NCBI RefSeq assembly: GCF_022414535.1
Contig: NZ_JADWYM010000007.1
Span: forward strand, 1-64,000
Source of the DNA: Streptomyces sp. MUM 2J
Lineage (GTDB): Bacteria > Actinomycetota > Actinomycetes > Streptomycetales > Streptomycetaceae
Length of the DNA stretch: 64,000 bases
Direction: 5' to 3'
In this document: one piece after another, positions 1 to 9,915 of the stretch
Position numbering within the stretch: position 1 is the first letter of the stretch
How the letters are laid out: each line of letters begins with the position of its first letter
The notes under the pieces: model-generated
The model's database searches: none
Seen by the model: the letters and a program-made list of their open reading frames with translations, nothing else
What the model was told of the DNA's origin: nothing
Position numbers and translations under genes: made by a program

Positions 1-1
1 T

Positions 2-847
2 GCCGGCACCGGCGCACCGGTCTCCGCGGCCGAAGGCGCCCGGGGAGGCCCCCGCGGCTCCGGCCCGGCCCGCGACGCCCGGGACGCGGGCGCCTGCGCG
101 CCGCCACCTTCCCGGCAGCGCAAGCGCCGCCGCGGCAGCGCCCGCTTCGCCGGGATGGTCGAAGGCGACCTCCCGCCTGCCCCCGCACCCGGCCCCGACG
201 TGCCGGACGCCCCCGCCGCGGCACAGGAGGGCGGGCGCACACCGCGGGGCGCACGGTTCGCCGGCGCCGCGCAGGAGACGGGAGAGGAGCCGGCCGCACC
301 GGTCGAACCGCCGGATCCGGCGGCGGGGGAGGAGGTCGCCGCGGTCGTGGCGCAACTGGTGCGGCTGCGCACCCAGGGCCGCAGCGGCGAGGCCCACGCC
401 CTGCTGGTGGAGGCTGCGCACTGGCCCGCCGCCCGCTTCCCGATGCTGGCCGCCGAACTCCAGCACGCCGGACTCGGCGCCGACTGGGCGACCCTGCTCT
501 GGGAGGCCGTCTCACTGCCCGCCGCCCACCTGGTCGCCGCCGCGAGCGCGCTGGTCGCCGCCGGTCGCGACACCGACGGGCAGCAGATGCTGCGCCAGGG
601 CGTGGTGCGCCCGGCCGCCGAGATCGGCGAGGCCCTCCGGGTGCTCGCCGCCGAGGGGCGCCGGCGTGAGATCCGTGCCCTGCTCGACGCCTACGTCCGC
701 GTCCGCACCCCCGAGGAGGCCGTCCGCAGTGCGGCCGTGGACCCGCCGCTGATCGTGCCGCTGCTGTTGCGTGCCGCGCAGGACGTCTCCGACGAACGGC
801 ACTGGGACCTCGTGCACGCCCTGCGCGTCGCCGGCCTCGCCACCTGA
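2..847 (+). CDS. Unrecognised helical-repeat protein, 5' end outside the window
   Basis: The frame is open from the window edge, so the start codon probably lies upstream; the first in-window ATG is at 155. The visible first third is rich in Pro, Ala and Arg with a basic stretch around 110-140, typical of a disordered linker. From about base 330 on, the protein becomes regular amphipathic helices with recurring short motifs (LLVEAAHWP, LLWEAVSLP, MLRQGVVRP, LLDAYVRVR) spaced about 33 residues apart, as in TPR- or PPR-like helical hairpins. I see no catalytic motif. It stands alone, 118 bases upstream of the pyrimidine cluster. Reality of the gene is well supported by codon bias; function is unknown. 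Confidence 0.65.
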   Translation, partial: AGTGAPVSAAEGARGGPRGSGPARDARDAGACAPPPSRQRKRRRGSARFAGMVEGDLPPAPAPGPDVPDAPAAAQEGGRTPRGARFAGAAQETGEEPAAPVEPPDPAAGEEVAAVVAQLVRLRTQGRSGEAHALLVEAAHWPAARFPMLAAELQHAGLGADWATLLWEAVSLPAAHLVAAASALVAAGRDTDGQQMLRQGVVRPAAEIGEALRVLAAEGRRREIRALLDAYVRVRTPEEAVRSAAVDPPLIVPLLLRAAQDVSDERHWDLVHALRVAGLAT

Positions 848-907
848 AACACCCGAACGGACGCGACGATGGTCTTGGCAAGCCCGTCGCCGAGGCTTAC
901 GTTCGAC

Positions 908-937
908 CCTCTACGGCCTGCTCTACGGGCGTAGAGG
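908..937. promoter_or_regulatory. CTCTACG operator-like repeat before the first nitrilase gene
   Basis: CTCTACG occurs at 909-915 and 921-927 and inverted as CGTAGAG at 930-936. CCTCTACG/CGTAGAGG therefore forms an 8-bp inverted repeat (908-915 with 930-937) enclosing another copy. It ends about 28 bases before the ATG at 966, a good position for an operator. The obvious candidate ligand is the PucR-family regulator encoded at 3115, but that is inference. Confidence 0.45.
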
Positions 938-965
938 CTCTGACGTCGCGTCGAAGGAGCAGCTC

Positions 966-1808
966 ATGGCCAACGTCGTACGTGCCGCACTGGTCCAGGC
1001 CACCTGGACCGGCGACACCGAGTCCATGGTGGCGAAGCACGAGGAGCACGCCCGCGCGGCGGCACGCCAGGGCGCACAGGTCATCGGCTTCCAGGAAGTC
1101 TTCAACGCCCCCTACTTCTGTCAGGTCCAGGACGCGGAGCACTACGGGTGGGCAGAGCCGGTGCCGGACGGGCCGACCGTACGCCGGATGCAGGATCTGG
1201 CCCGGGAGACCGGCATGGTGATCGTCGTGCCGGTGTTCGAGGTGGAGCAGCCGGGGTTCTACTACAACACGGCGGCCGTCATCGACGCCGACGGCGCGTA
1301 TCTCGGCAAGTACCGCAAGCACCACATCCCCCAGGTCGAGGGCTTCTGGGAGAAGTACTACTTCCGTCCCGGCAACCTCGGCTGGCCGGTGTTCGACACC
1401 GCCGTCGGCAAGGTGGGCGTGTACATCTGCTACGACCGTCACTTCCCCGAGGGCTGGCGGCAACTCGGCCTGAACGGCGCCCAACTGGTCTACAACCCGT
1501 CCGCCACCCACCGCGGCCTGTCCGCGCACCTGTGGCGGCTGGAGCAGCCCGCCGCGGCCGTCGCCAACGAGTACTTCGTCGCCGCGATCAACCGCGTCGG
1601 CCGCGAGATCTACGGCGACAACGACTTCTACGGCACCAGCTACTTCGTCGACCCGCGCGGTCAGTTCGTCGGTGACACCGCCTCCGACACCACGGAGGAA
1701 CTCCTCGTCCGCGAGCTGGACTTCGGCCTCATCGACGACGTGCGGCAGCAGTGGGCCTTCTACCGCGACCGCCGCCCCGACGCCTACGAAGGGCTGGTGC
1801 GCCCGTGA
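966..1808 (+). CDS. Nitrilase-superfamily beta-ureidopropionase (paralogue 1)
   Basis: A 280-aa carbon-nitrogen hydrolase. The family's Glu-Lys-Cys triad is visible: E44 in GFQEVF, K118 in GKYRKHHIP and C155 in YICYDRH. The close match to N-carbamoyl-beta-alanine/N-carbamoyl-D-amino-acid amidohydrolases suggests it cleaves the ureido group of N-carbamoyl-beta-alanine or a related carbamoyl amino acid to amino acid, CO2 and ammonia in the cytoplasm. The start at 966 is chosen because GAAGGAG lies about 8 bases upstream; an upstream ATG at 771 would run through the previous gene. Its stop overlaps the aminotransferase start (GTGA). A second copy of the same length lies at 4835. Confidence 0.9.
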   Translation: MANVVRAALVQATWTGDTESMVAKHEEHARAAARQGAQVIGFQEVFNAPYFCQVQDAEHYGWAEPVPDGPTVRRMQDLARETGMVIVVPVFEVEQPGFYYNTAAVIDADGAYLGKYRKHHIPQVEGFWEKYYFRPGNLGWPVFDTAVGKVGVYICYDRHFPEGWRQLGLNGAQLVYNPSATHRGLSAHLWRLEQPAAAVANEYFVAAINRVGREIYGDNDFYGTSYFVDPRGQFVGDTASDTTEELLVRELDFGLIDDVRQQWAFYRDRRPDAYEGLVRP

Positions 1809-3088
1809 ACGACCTCTACACCCGCCACCGCGGGGTGATGCCCGACTGGCTCGCCCTCTACTACGACGAACCGATCGAGATCACCCACGGCGAGGGCCGG
1901 CACGTCTGGGACGCCGACGGCAACCGGTACCTCGACTTCTTCGGCGGCATCCTCACCACGATGACCGCACACGCCCTGCCCGAGGTGACCAAGGCGGTCG
2001 GCGAGCAGGCCGGGCGGATCATCCACTCCTCGACCCTGTACCTCAACCGGCCGATGGTCGAACTCGCCGAACGCATCGCCCAGGTGAGCGGCATCCCGGA
2101 CGCCCGGGTGTTCTTCACGACCTCCGGTACCGAGGCCAACGACACCGCCCTGCTGCTGGCGACGACGTACCGCCGCAGCAACACCGTCCTGGCGATGCGC
2201 AACAGCTACCACGGCCGCTCGTTCAGCGCGGTCGGCGTCACCGGCAACCGCGGCTGGTCGCCCACCTCGCTGTCCCCGCTCCAGACGCTGTACGTGCACG
2301 GCGGCGTGCGCACCCGCGGCCCGTACGCGCACCTCGACGACGCCACGTTCGTCGAGGCCTGCGTCGAGGACCTGACGGACCTGCTCGGCCACACCCGCCG
2401 CCCGGCCGCGCTGATCGCCGAACCCGTCCAGGGCGTCGGCGGTTTCACCTCCCCGCCGGACGGCTTGTACGCCGCCTTCCGCGACGTGCTGAACGACCGC
2501 GGCGTGCTGTGGATCTCCGACGAGGTGCAGACCGGCTGGGGCCGCACCGGTGACCATTTCTGGGGCTGGCAGGCGCATTCCCGCAGCGGACCTCCGGACA
2601 TCGTCACCTTCGCCAAGGGCGTCGGCAACGGCATGTCCATCGGCGGCGTGATCGCCCGCTCCGAGATCATGAACTGCCTGGACGCCAACTCCATCTCCAC
2701 GTTCGGCGGCACGCAGATCACCATGGCGGCCGGGCTCGCCAACCTCGCCTACCTGCTCGAACACGACCTGCAGGGCAACGCCCGGCGCGTCGGCGGCCTC
2801 CTCATCGAGCGGCTGCGGGCCGTCGCCGCCCAGGTGCCCGCCGTGCGGGAGGTGCGCGGACGCGGGCTGATGATCGGCATCGAGCTGGCGCGGCCCGGAA
2901 CGGACGAGGCGGACCCGCAGGCGGCGTCCGCGGTGCTGGAGGCCGCACGCTCCGGCGGCCTGCTCATCGGCAAGGGAGGCGGCCACAACACCAGCGCCCT
3001 GCGGATCGCCCCACCGCTCTCCCTCACCGTCGCGGAGGCCGAGGAGGGCGCGGCCGTCCTCGAACAGGCCCTGAGGAGCATCCAGTAG
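1805..3088 (+). CDS. PLP-dependent class III aminotransferase
   Basis: A 427-aa fold-type I aminotransferase. The cofactor phosphate loop TSGTEAND is near residue 106, the DEVQTG aspartate is D239, and the Schiff-base lysine is K271 in FAKGVGNG. The class covers alanine-glyoxylate, beta-alanine-pyruvate and 4-aminobutyrate aminotransferases. Beside two ureidopropionase-like genes, the natural role is removing the amino group from beta-alanine or 3-aminoisobutyrate released in reductive pyrimidine breakdown; this is contextual inference. The GTG start at 1805 overlaps the preceding stop by four bases, implying translational coupling. A longer in-frame extension to 1751 lies inside the previous gene and is rejected. 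Confidence 0.9.
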   Translation: MNDLYTRHRGVMPDWLALYYDEPIEITHGEGRHVWDADGNRYLDFFGGILTTMTAHALPEVTKAVGEQAGRIIHSSTLYLNRPMVELAERIAQVSGIPDARVFFTTSGTEANDTALLLATTYRRSNTVLAMRNSYHGRSFSAVGVTGNRGWSPTSLSPLQTLYVHGGVRTRGPYAHLDDATFVEACVEDLTDLLGHTRRPAALIAEPVQGVGGFTSPPDGLYAAFRDVLNDRGVLWISDEVQTGWGRTGDHFWGWQAHSRSGPPDIVTFAKGVGNGMSIGGVIARSEIMNCLDANSISTFGGTQITMAAGLANLAYLLEHDLQGNARRVGGLLIERLRAVAAQVPAVREVRGRGLMIGIELARPGTDEADPQAASAVLEAARSGGLLIGKGGGHNTSALRIAPPLSLTVAEAEEGAAVLEQALRSIQ

Positions 3089-3114
3089 CACGGCACCGAG
3101 CAGGGGAACACGCC

Positions 3115-4677
3115 ATGACCACCACCTTGGAGCCCTTGGAACCGGCCCTGTCCGTGCGGCAGGTGCTCAACCTCGAACGGGTGCTCGCCGGGGAGCCCGA
3201 GGTGGTGGCCGGCGCGGGACAGCTCGACCGGCCCGTGCGCTGGGTCCACGTCGCCGAGGCCGCCGACGTCGGTGTGATGCTCAGTGGCGGCGAGATGATC
3301 CTCACCACCGGTGTGCTGCTCGCCGGCGACGAGGACAAACAGGCCGAGTACGTCCGCTCCCTGTACCGCGCGGAGGCCGCGGCCGTCGTCCTCGGCCTCG
3401 GCCGGGCGTTCCCCACCGCGCCGGACGCGATGCGCCGCGTGGCCGAGCGGTGTGGGCTGCCCATGGTCGTCCTGCACCGGCCCTTCCCCTTCGCCGAGCT
3501 GACCGAGGAGGTGCAGTCCCGCCTGGTGCGGCGGAAGTTCGCGGCCGTCAGCCTGTCGGAGGCCGTCCGCACCGCCCTGAACGGCCTCATCACCGCGGGA
3601 GCCCCGCTCCAGGGGCTCCTCGACGAGGTCGCCCGGTACAGCGGCTGCCCCGTCGTGGTCACCAACCTCGCCCACCGGGTCCTGGCGACCGCGGGCGAGC
3701 GCTCCGCCGTCGACGACGTGCTGCGCGACTGGGAACGCATCGCACGCCAGGCCGGCGGCAGCGAGGGCGACGGCTGGGTCCGCGCCGAGTTGGGCGGGCG
3801 CGGGGAGAGCTGGGGCCGGATCCTGCTGTGCGGCCACCGCGGCGACACGGCCGTGGGCCGGCTCCTCGCCGACCGCGCCGCCGAGGCCCTCGTACTGCAC
3901 CGGATGCTCGGCGGCTCGGGCGCCACCTGGGAGGAGCAGTCCGCGCAGAGCCTGCTGACCGACCTGGTCTCCGGGGTCGTGCCGGCCCGGCAACTGCTGC
4001 CGCGGGCCCGAGCCGCCGGGCTGCCGGTCAACCGGCGCACCTTCGTCCCGCTCGTGGTCCGCGGCGCCGACCCCGCCCGGCTCGACCGTGTGCTGCGCAT
4101 GGTGGGCCTGCCCGGCCTGGTCGCCGAGCTCGCGCCCGGGGCGACCGCCGTCCTGCTCAGCCTCGCCCGCGACCAGGACGCCGCGGCGCTCGCCGCCCAC
4201 CTCGCCACCCGGCTGCGCTCCGAGGCGGACCTGGGGACGGCCGTGGTCGCCGCCGCCGACCCGCGCACGGCCTGGGACGAGGTGCCCGCCGGCCTGCGCG
4301 AGGCCCGGCACGTCGCCGACGCCGTCGCCGACTCGGCACCCGCCCTCGACCTGCCGGCCGTCGTCCGTCTCAGGGACGTCCACCTGCGCGGCCTGGTCCG
4401 CCTGCTGCGTGACCACCCGCACGTGCAGTCCTTCGCCGAGCGCGAACTGGACGGGCTGCTGCGCGCCACCGACCAGGACCTGCTGGGCGTGCTGCGCACC
4501 TACCTCGCCACCGGCCGCAACAAGTCCCGCACCGCCCAGCTCCACCACGTCTCCCGGCCCGCGCTCTACCGGCGCCTGGAGGCGATACAGGCCCGGCTCG
4601 GTGTGGACCTCGACGACTTCGAGCAGGCCGCCTCGGTCCACATCGCGCTCCTCGCACACGACGCGCAACAGCGGTGA
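3115..4677 (+). CDS. PucR-family transcriptional regulator
   Basis: A 520-aa regulator. The N-terminal 130 or so residues (VRQVLNLERVLAGEPEVV, then VHVAEAADVGVMLSGGEMIL) match the purine-catabolism PucR domain. The C-terminus (LLGVLRTYLATGRNKSRTAQ, then HHVSRPALYRRLEAI) is the PucR-type helix-turn-helix. The family senses intermediates of purine, pyrimidine or hydantoin catabolism and generally activates neighbouring genes. It starts 26 bases after the aminotransferase, so it is likely in the same transcript, and stands between the two halves of the cluster. Repeats at 908-937 and 4671-4765 are candidate binding sites. Confidence 0.9.
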   Translation: MTTTLEPLEPALSVRQVLNLERVLAGEPEVVAGAGQLDRPVRWVHVAEAADVGVMLSGGEMILTTGVLLAGDEDKQAEYVRSLYRAEAAAVVLGLGRAFPTAPDAMRRVAERCGLPMVVLHRPFPFAELTEEVQSRLVRRKFAAVSLSEAVRTALNGLITAGAPLQGLLDEVARYSGCPVVVTNLAHRVLATAGERSAVDDVLRDWERIARQAGGSEGDGWVRAELGGRGESWGRILLCGHRGDTAVGRLLADRAAEALVLHRMLGGSGATWEEQSAQSLLTDLVSGVVPARQLLPRARAAGLPVNRRTFVPLVVRGADPARLDRVLRMVGLPGLVAELAPGATAVLLSLARDQDAAALAAHLATRLRSEADLGTAVVAAADPRTAWDEVPAGLREARHVADAVADSAPALDLPAVVRLRDVHLRGLVRLLRDHPHVQSFAERELDGLLRATDQDLLGVLRTYLATGRNKSRTAQLHHVSRPALYRRLEAIQARLGVDLDDFEQAASVHIALLAHDAQQR

Positions 4678-4765
4678 AACCTCCGACGATCGGGAACACG
4701 GCGGTGAAACATGGGCCGACGCAGGCGTGACACGCTGCCACGCACAGCGCCCGCAGACGTGACAC
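4671..4765. promoter_or_regulatory. Paired direct repeats upstream of the second nitrilase/hydA unit
   Basis: GCGGTGAAAC occurs at 4671-4680 (overlapping the PucR stop codon) and again at 4701-4710, exactly 30 bases apart, which is close to three helical turns. CGTGACAC then occurs at 4726-4733 and 4758-4765, 32 bases apart. All four lie in the 157-base gap that must carry the promoter for the gene starting at 4835. Same-face direct repeats suit a multimeric activator; assignment to PucR is inference. Confidence 0.4.
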
Positions 4766-4834
4766 CGTGCAACTCAAAGACGCCGTACGGACTTTCTAGG
4801 CTCACCGCACCACACCGAGCGAGTGGAGACCTCG

Positions 4835-5677
4835 ATGAGCCAAGTGATCCGTGCCGCCCTGTTCCAGACCGCCTGGACCGGCGACAAGGAGTCGATGATC
4901 CAGGTCCACGAGCGGGCGGCCCGCGACGCGGCGGCGCAGGGCGCCCAAGTGCTGTGCTTCCAGGAGCTGTTCTACGGGCCGTACTTCTGCCAGGTCCAGG
5001 ACCCGGCGTTCTACGAGTACGCCGAGCGGATTCCCGAGGGCCCGATCGTGCGCCGCTTCCAGGCCCTGGCGAAGGAGCTGGGGATCGTCCTCGTGCTGCC
5101 GATGTACGAGGAGGAGCAGCCGGGCGTGCTGTACAACACCGCCGCCGTCATCGACGCCGACGGCTCCTACCTCGGCAAGTACCGCAAGACGCACATTCCG
5201 CAGGTCAAGGGTTTCTGGGAGAAGTTCTACTTCCGTCCCGGCAACAGCGGCTGGCCGGTCTTCGACACGGCCGTCGGGAAGATCGGCGTCTACATCTGCT
5301 ACGACCGTCACTTCCCGGAGGGCTGGCGGGCCCTCGGCCTCGCGGGCGCCGAGATCGTCTTCAACCCCTCGGCCACCTCGCGCGGACTGTCCGGCTACCT
5401 GTGGCAGCTGGAGCAGCCGGCGGCGGCCGTCGCCAACGAGTACTTCGTCGGCGCGATCAACCGGGTCGGGGTGGAGGAGCTGGGCGACAACGACTTCTAC
5501 GGCACCTCGTACTTCGTCGACCCGGAGGCCCAGTTCGTCGGTGAGGTGGCGAGCGACAAGGAGACCGAACTCGTCGTCCGCGACCTGGACCTGGCCAAGT
5601 TGCGCGAGGTCCGCGACCGCTGGCAGTTCTACCGGGACCGCGCGCCGGGCGCCTACGCGCCGCTGACCGCGCCCTGA
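4835..5677 (+). CDS. Nitrilase-superfamily beta-ureidopropionase (paralogue 2)
   Basis: A 280-aa enzyme, collinear with the product of 966-1808 and sharing E44 (CFQELF), K118 (GKYRKTHIP) and C155 (YICYDRH). Differences cluster at the N-terminus, residues 50-95 and the C-terminal arm, so substrate preference may differ. Expected reaction: hydrolysis of N-carbamoyl-beta-alanine or N-carbamoyl amino acids made by the dihydropyrimidinase encoded 73 bases downstream. The ATG at 4835 follows GGAG at 4825; an in-frame GTG at 4823 is less likely because it would sit before that site. Two such genes flanking one regulator look like an old duplication. Confidence 0.9.
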   Translation: MSQVIRAALFQTAWTGDKESMIQVHERAARDAAAQGAQVLCFQELFYGPYFCQVQDPAFYEYAERIPEGPIVRRFQALAKELGIVLVLPMYEEEQPGVLYNTAAVIDADGSYLGKYRKTHIPQVKGFWEKFYFRPGNSGWPVFDTAVGKIGVYICYDRHFPEGWRALGLAGAEIVFNPSATSRGLSGYLWQLEQPAAAVANEYFVGAINRVGVEELGDNDFYGTSYFVDPEAQFVGEVASDKETELVVRDLDLAKLREVRDRWQFYRDRAPGAYAPLTAP

Positions 5678-5750
5678 GCACCACCCCGTACCCCCTGCAC
5701 CCCGCGTACCCGCCGTACCTCCCGTACGCACGACCGGAAGGAGAGGGAAC

Positions 5751-7151
5751 ATGAGCCGTACCGTCATCCGTGGTGGCCTCGTCATCACCGCGTCCGACGA
5801 GATCCACGCCGACGTCCTGATCGAGGACGGCCGCATCGCCGCCCTCGCCGCCTCCGGCACCCCGGCCGCCGAGGCCTGGACGGCCGACCGGGTCATCGAC
5901 GCCACCGGGAAGTACGTCGTCCCCGGCGGCGTCGACGTCCACACCCACATGGAGCTGCCGTTCGGCGGCACGTTCGCGTCCGACACCTTCGAGACCGGAA
6001 CCCGGGCCGCGGCCTGGGGCGGCACCACGACCATCGTCGACTTCGCCGTGCAGAGCGTCGGCCGCTCCCTGCGCGACGGCCTGGACACCTGGCACGCCAA
6101 GGCCGAGGGAAACTGCGCCATCGACTACGGCTTCCACATGATCGTCTCCGACGTCAACGCGGAGACCCTCAAGGAGATGGACCTGCTGGTCGAGGAGGGC
6201 GTCACGTCCTTCAAGCAGTTCATGGCCTACCCGGGCGTCTTCTACAGCGACGACGGCCAGATCCTGCGCGCCATGCAGCGCTCCGCCGAGAACGGCGGCC
6301 TGATCATGATGCACGCGGAGAACGGCATCGCCATCGACGTCCTCGTCGAGCAGGCGCTCGCCCGCGGCGAGACCGACCCCCGCCACCACGGCGAGGTCCG
6401 CAAGGCCCTGCTGGAGGCCGAGGCCACCCACCGCGCCATCCGCCTCGCCCAGGTCGCCGGGGCGCCGCTGTACGTCGTGCACGTCTCGGCGAGCGAGGCG
6501 GTCGCCGAACTGGCCCGGGCGCGCGACGACGGGCTCAACGTCTTCGGGGAGACCTGCCCGCAGTACCTGTTCCTGTCCACCGACAACCTCGCCGAACCCG
6601 GTTTCGAGGGCGCCAAGTACGTCTGTTCCACCCCCCTGCGTCCCCGGGAGCACCAGGCCAGGCTGTGGCAGGGCCTGCGGACCAACGACCTCCAGGTGGT
6701 CTCCACCGACCACTGCCCGTTCTGCTTCGTCGGCCAGAAGGAGCTCGGCCGCGGTGACTTCTCGAAGATCCCCAACGGCCTCCCGGGCGTCGAGAACCGT
6801 ATGGACCTGCTGCACCAGGCCGTCGTCGACGGGCACATCGGCCGGCGCCGCTGGATCGAGATCGCCTGCGCCACCCCGGCCCGGATGTTCGGTCTGTACC
6901 CCAAGAAGGGCACCATCGCCCCGGGCGCCGACGCCGACGTCGTCGTCTACGACCCGCACGCCGAACAGGTGATCTCCGCCGGGACCCACCACATGAACGT
7001 CGACTACTCGGCGTACGAGGGCAAGCGTGTCACCGGCCGCGTCGAGACCGTCCTCTCGCGAGGCGAACCCGTCATCACCGAGCGCGAGTACACCGGGCGC
7101 GCCGGCCACGGCGCCTACACCCCGCGCTCCACCTGCCAGTACCTCCACTAA
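5751..7151 (+). CDS. hydA: Dihydropyrimidinase / D-hydantoinase
   Basis: A 466-aa cyclic amidohydrolase of the usual size. Metal-site motifs are present: VDVHTH (H64, H66), K155 in TSFKQFM as the carboxylated lysine, HAENG, VVHVSASEA and the STDHCPF aspartate. It opens dihydrouracil, dihydrothymine or 5-substituted hydantoins to N-carbamoyl products, the substrates of the neighbouring nitrilase-family enzymes. A GGAAGGAGAGG site precedes the ATG. The oxidoreductase gene follows after 21 bases, in the same operon. The family includes both true dihydropyrimidinases and hydantoinases, which sequence alone does not separate. Confidence 0.92.
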   Translation: MSRTVIRGGLVITASDEIHADVLIEDGRIAALAASGTPAAEAWTADRVIDATGKYVVPGGVDVHTHMELPFGGTFASDTFETGTRAAAWGGTTTIVDFAVQSVGRSLRDGLDTWHAKAEGNCAIDYGFHMIVSDVNAETLKEMDLLVEEGVTSFKQFMAYPGVFYSDDGQILRAMQRSAENGGLIMMHAENGIAIDVLVEQALARGETDPRHHGEVRKALLEAEATHRAIRLAQVAGAPLYVVHVSASEAVAELARARDDGLNVFGETCPQYLFLSTDNLAEPGFEGAKYVCSTPLRPREHQARLWQGLRTNDLQVVSTDHCPFCFVGQKELGRGDFSKIPNGLPGVENRMDLLHQAVVDGHIGRRRWIEIACATPARMFGLYPKKGTIAPGADADVVVYDPHAEQVISAGTHHMNVDYSAYEGKRVTGRVETVLSRGEPVITEREYTGRAGHGAYTPRSTCQYLH

Positions 7152-7172
7152 CCCCCACCAGGAGCGGCGCCC

Positions 7173-8192
7173 ATGGACTTCGGACTCGTCCTGCAGACCG
7201 ACCCGCCCGCCTCCCGCGTCATCAGCCTGATGCAGCGGGCCGAACGCAACGGCTTCACCCACGGCTGGACCTTCGACTCCGCCGTGCTGTGGCAGGAGCC
7301 GTTCGTGATCTACAGTCAGATCCTCGCCCGGACCGAGCGACTGGTCGTGGGTCCCATGGTGACCAACCCGGGCACCCGGACCTGGGAGGTCACCGCCTCC
7401 ACCTTCGCCACCCTCAACGACATGTTCGGCAACCGGACCGTGTGCGGCATCGGACGTGGTGACTCCGCGATGCGCGTCGCGGGCCGCAAACCCAACACAC
7501 TGGCCCGCATCAGCGAGGCCATGAAGGTGATCCGCGCCCTCGGCAGCGGCCGGGAGGCCGACCTCGGCGGCACCACCATCCGCTTCCCGTGGACCAAATC
7601 GGACGCGGCACTGCCGGTGTGGATGGCGGCCTACGGTCCCAAGGCACTGAAGATGACCGGCGAGGAGGCCGACGGCTTCATCCTCCAGCTCTCCGACCTG
7701 TATCTGACGCGGTACATGGTGAAGGCCGTCAAGGACGCCGCCGTCGCCGCCGGCCGCGACCCGTCCGAGGTGACGATCTGCGTCGCCGCCCCGGCCTACG
7801 TCACCGACGACGACTCGCCCGCCGCGCTCGCCCACGCCCGGGAGCAGTGCCGCTGGTTCGGCGGGATGGTCGGCAACCACGTCGCCGACCTGGTCGCCAA
7901 GTACGGCGAGCACTCCTCCCAGGTGCCCGACGAACTCACCGCGTACATCAAGGCACGCCAGGGCTACGACTACGCCCACCACGGACGCAGCGGCAACCCG
8001 GACACCGCCTTCGTGCCGGACGAGATCGTCGACCGGTTCTGCCTGATCGGGCCCGTGGAGCGGCACATCGAGAAGCTGAACGCCCTGCGCGAGCTGGGCG
8101 TCGACCAGTTCGCCGTGTACGACATGCACGACGCGCAGGAAGCCGTCATCGACGCCTACGGGCAGCAGGTCATCCCCGCCGTCAACACCTGA
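7173..8192 (+). CDS. Luciferase-like (LLM class, probably F420-dependent) oxidoreductase
   Basis: A 339-aa TIM-barrel protein of the bacterial luciferase superfamily. Typical segments are visible: an early FDSAVLWQEP strand, VGPMVTNPGTR, a GIGRGDSAM phosphate-binding loop, WMAAYGPKALKM and C-terminal CLIGPVERHIEKL. The family uses reduced FMN or F420; in actinomycetes this type is generally assigned to F420. The gene is tightly placed between hydA and the permease, so it probably acts on a pyrimidine, hydantoin or related ring, for example a ring-reduction or oxidation step for which no classical enzyme is visible here. Substrate is unknown. Confidence 0.85.
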   Translation: MDFGLVLQTDPPASRVISLMQRAERNGFTHGWTFDSAVLWQEPFVIYSQILARTERLVVGPMVTNPGTRTWEVTASTFATLNDMFGNRTVCGIGRGDSAMRVAGRKPNTLARISEAMKVIRALGSGREADLGGTTIRFPWTKSDAALPVWMAAYGPKALKMTGEEADGFILQLSDLYLTRYMVKAVKDAAVAAGRDPSEVTICVAAPAYVTDDDSPAALAHAREQCRWFGGMVGNHVADLVAKYGEHSSQVPDELTAYIKARQGYDYAHHGRSGNPDTAFVPDEIVDRFCLIGPVERHIEKLNALRELGVDQFAVYDMHDAQEAVIDAYGQQVIPAVNT

Positions 8193-8237
8193 CCCCCGCA
8201 CGGCTCCGGCACACCCGCCACCCCCCAGCCCTTGGTC

Positions 8238-8265
8238 GCCCCTTCCCGCCGCCGCGGGAAGGGGC
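8238..8265 (+). terminator. 12-bp hairpin between the oxidoreductase and permease genes
   Basis: GCCCCTTCCCGC (8238-8249) pairs perfectly with GCGGGAAGGGGC (8254-8265) around a 4-base loop. There is no U-run, as is usual in this GC-rich genome. Because the permease gene lies just downstream on the same strand, it may attenuate transcription instead of ending it, or protect the upstream message end. Confidence 0.6.
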
Positions 8266-8313
8266 CGGTGCCCGCACGGCCACTTCCGACCCACCTCACC
8301 TGATGGGGCTGCC

Positions 8314-9840
<1,527 letters not shown>

Positions 9841-9878
9841 CGCGGGGCACCGAGGGCCGGGGGAGAACCCCGTCGGCG

Positions 9879-9915
9879 ACTGGGGAGGGACCGGCCCTAC
9901 CGGTCCTTCCCCAGT
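9879..9915. terminator. Bidirectional terminator overlapping the end of the opposing gene
   Basis: A 16-base arm at 9879-9894 pairs with 9900-9915 across a 5-base loop, with a single G/U-type mismatch. It serves the permease gene (plus strand) and the opposing gene, whose TAG stop at 9897-9899 sits inside the loop, so the last residues of that gene are encoded in one arm. Confidence 0.7.
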
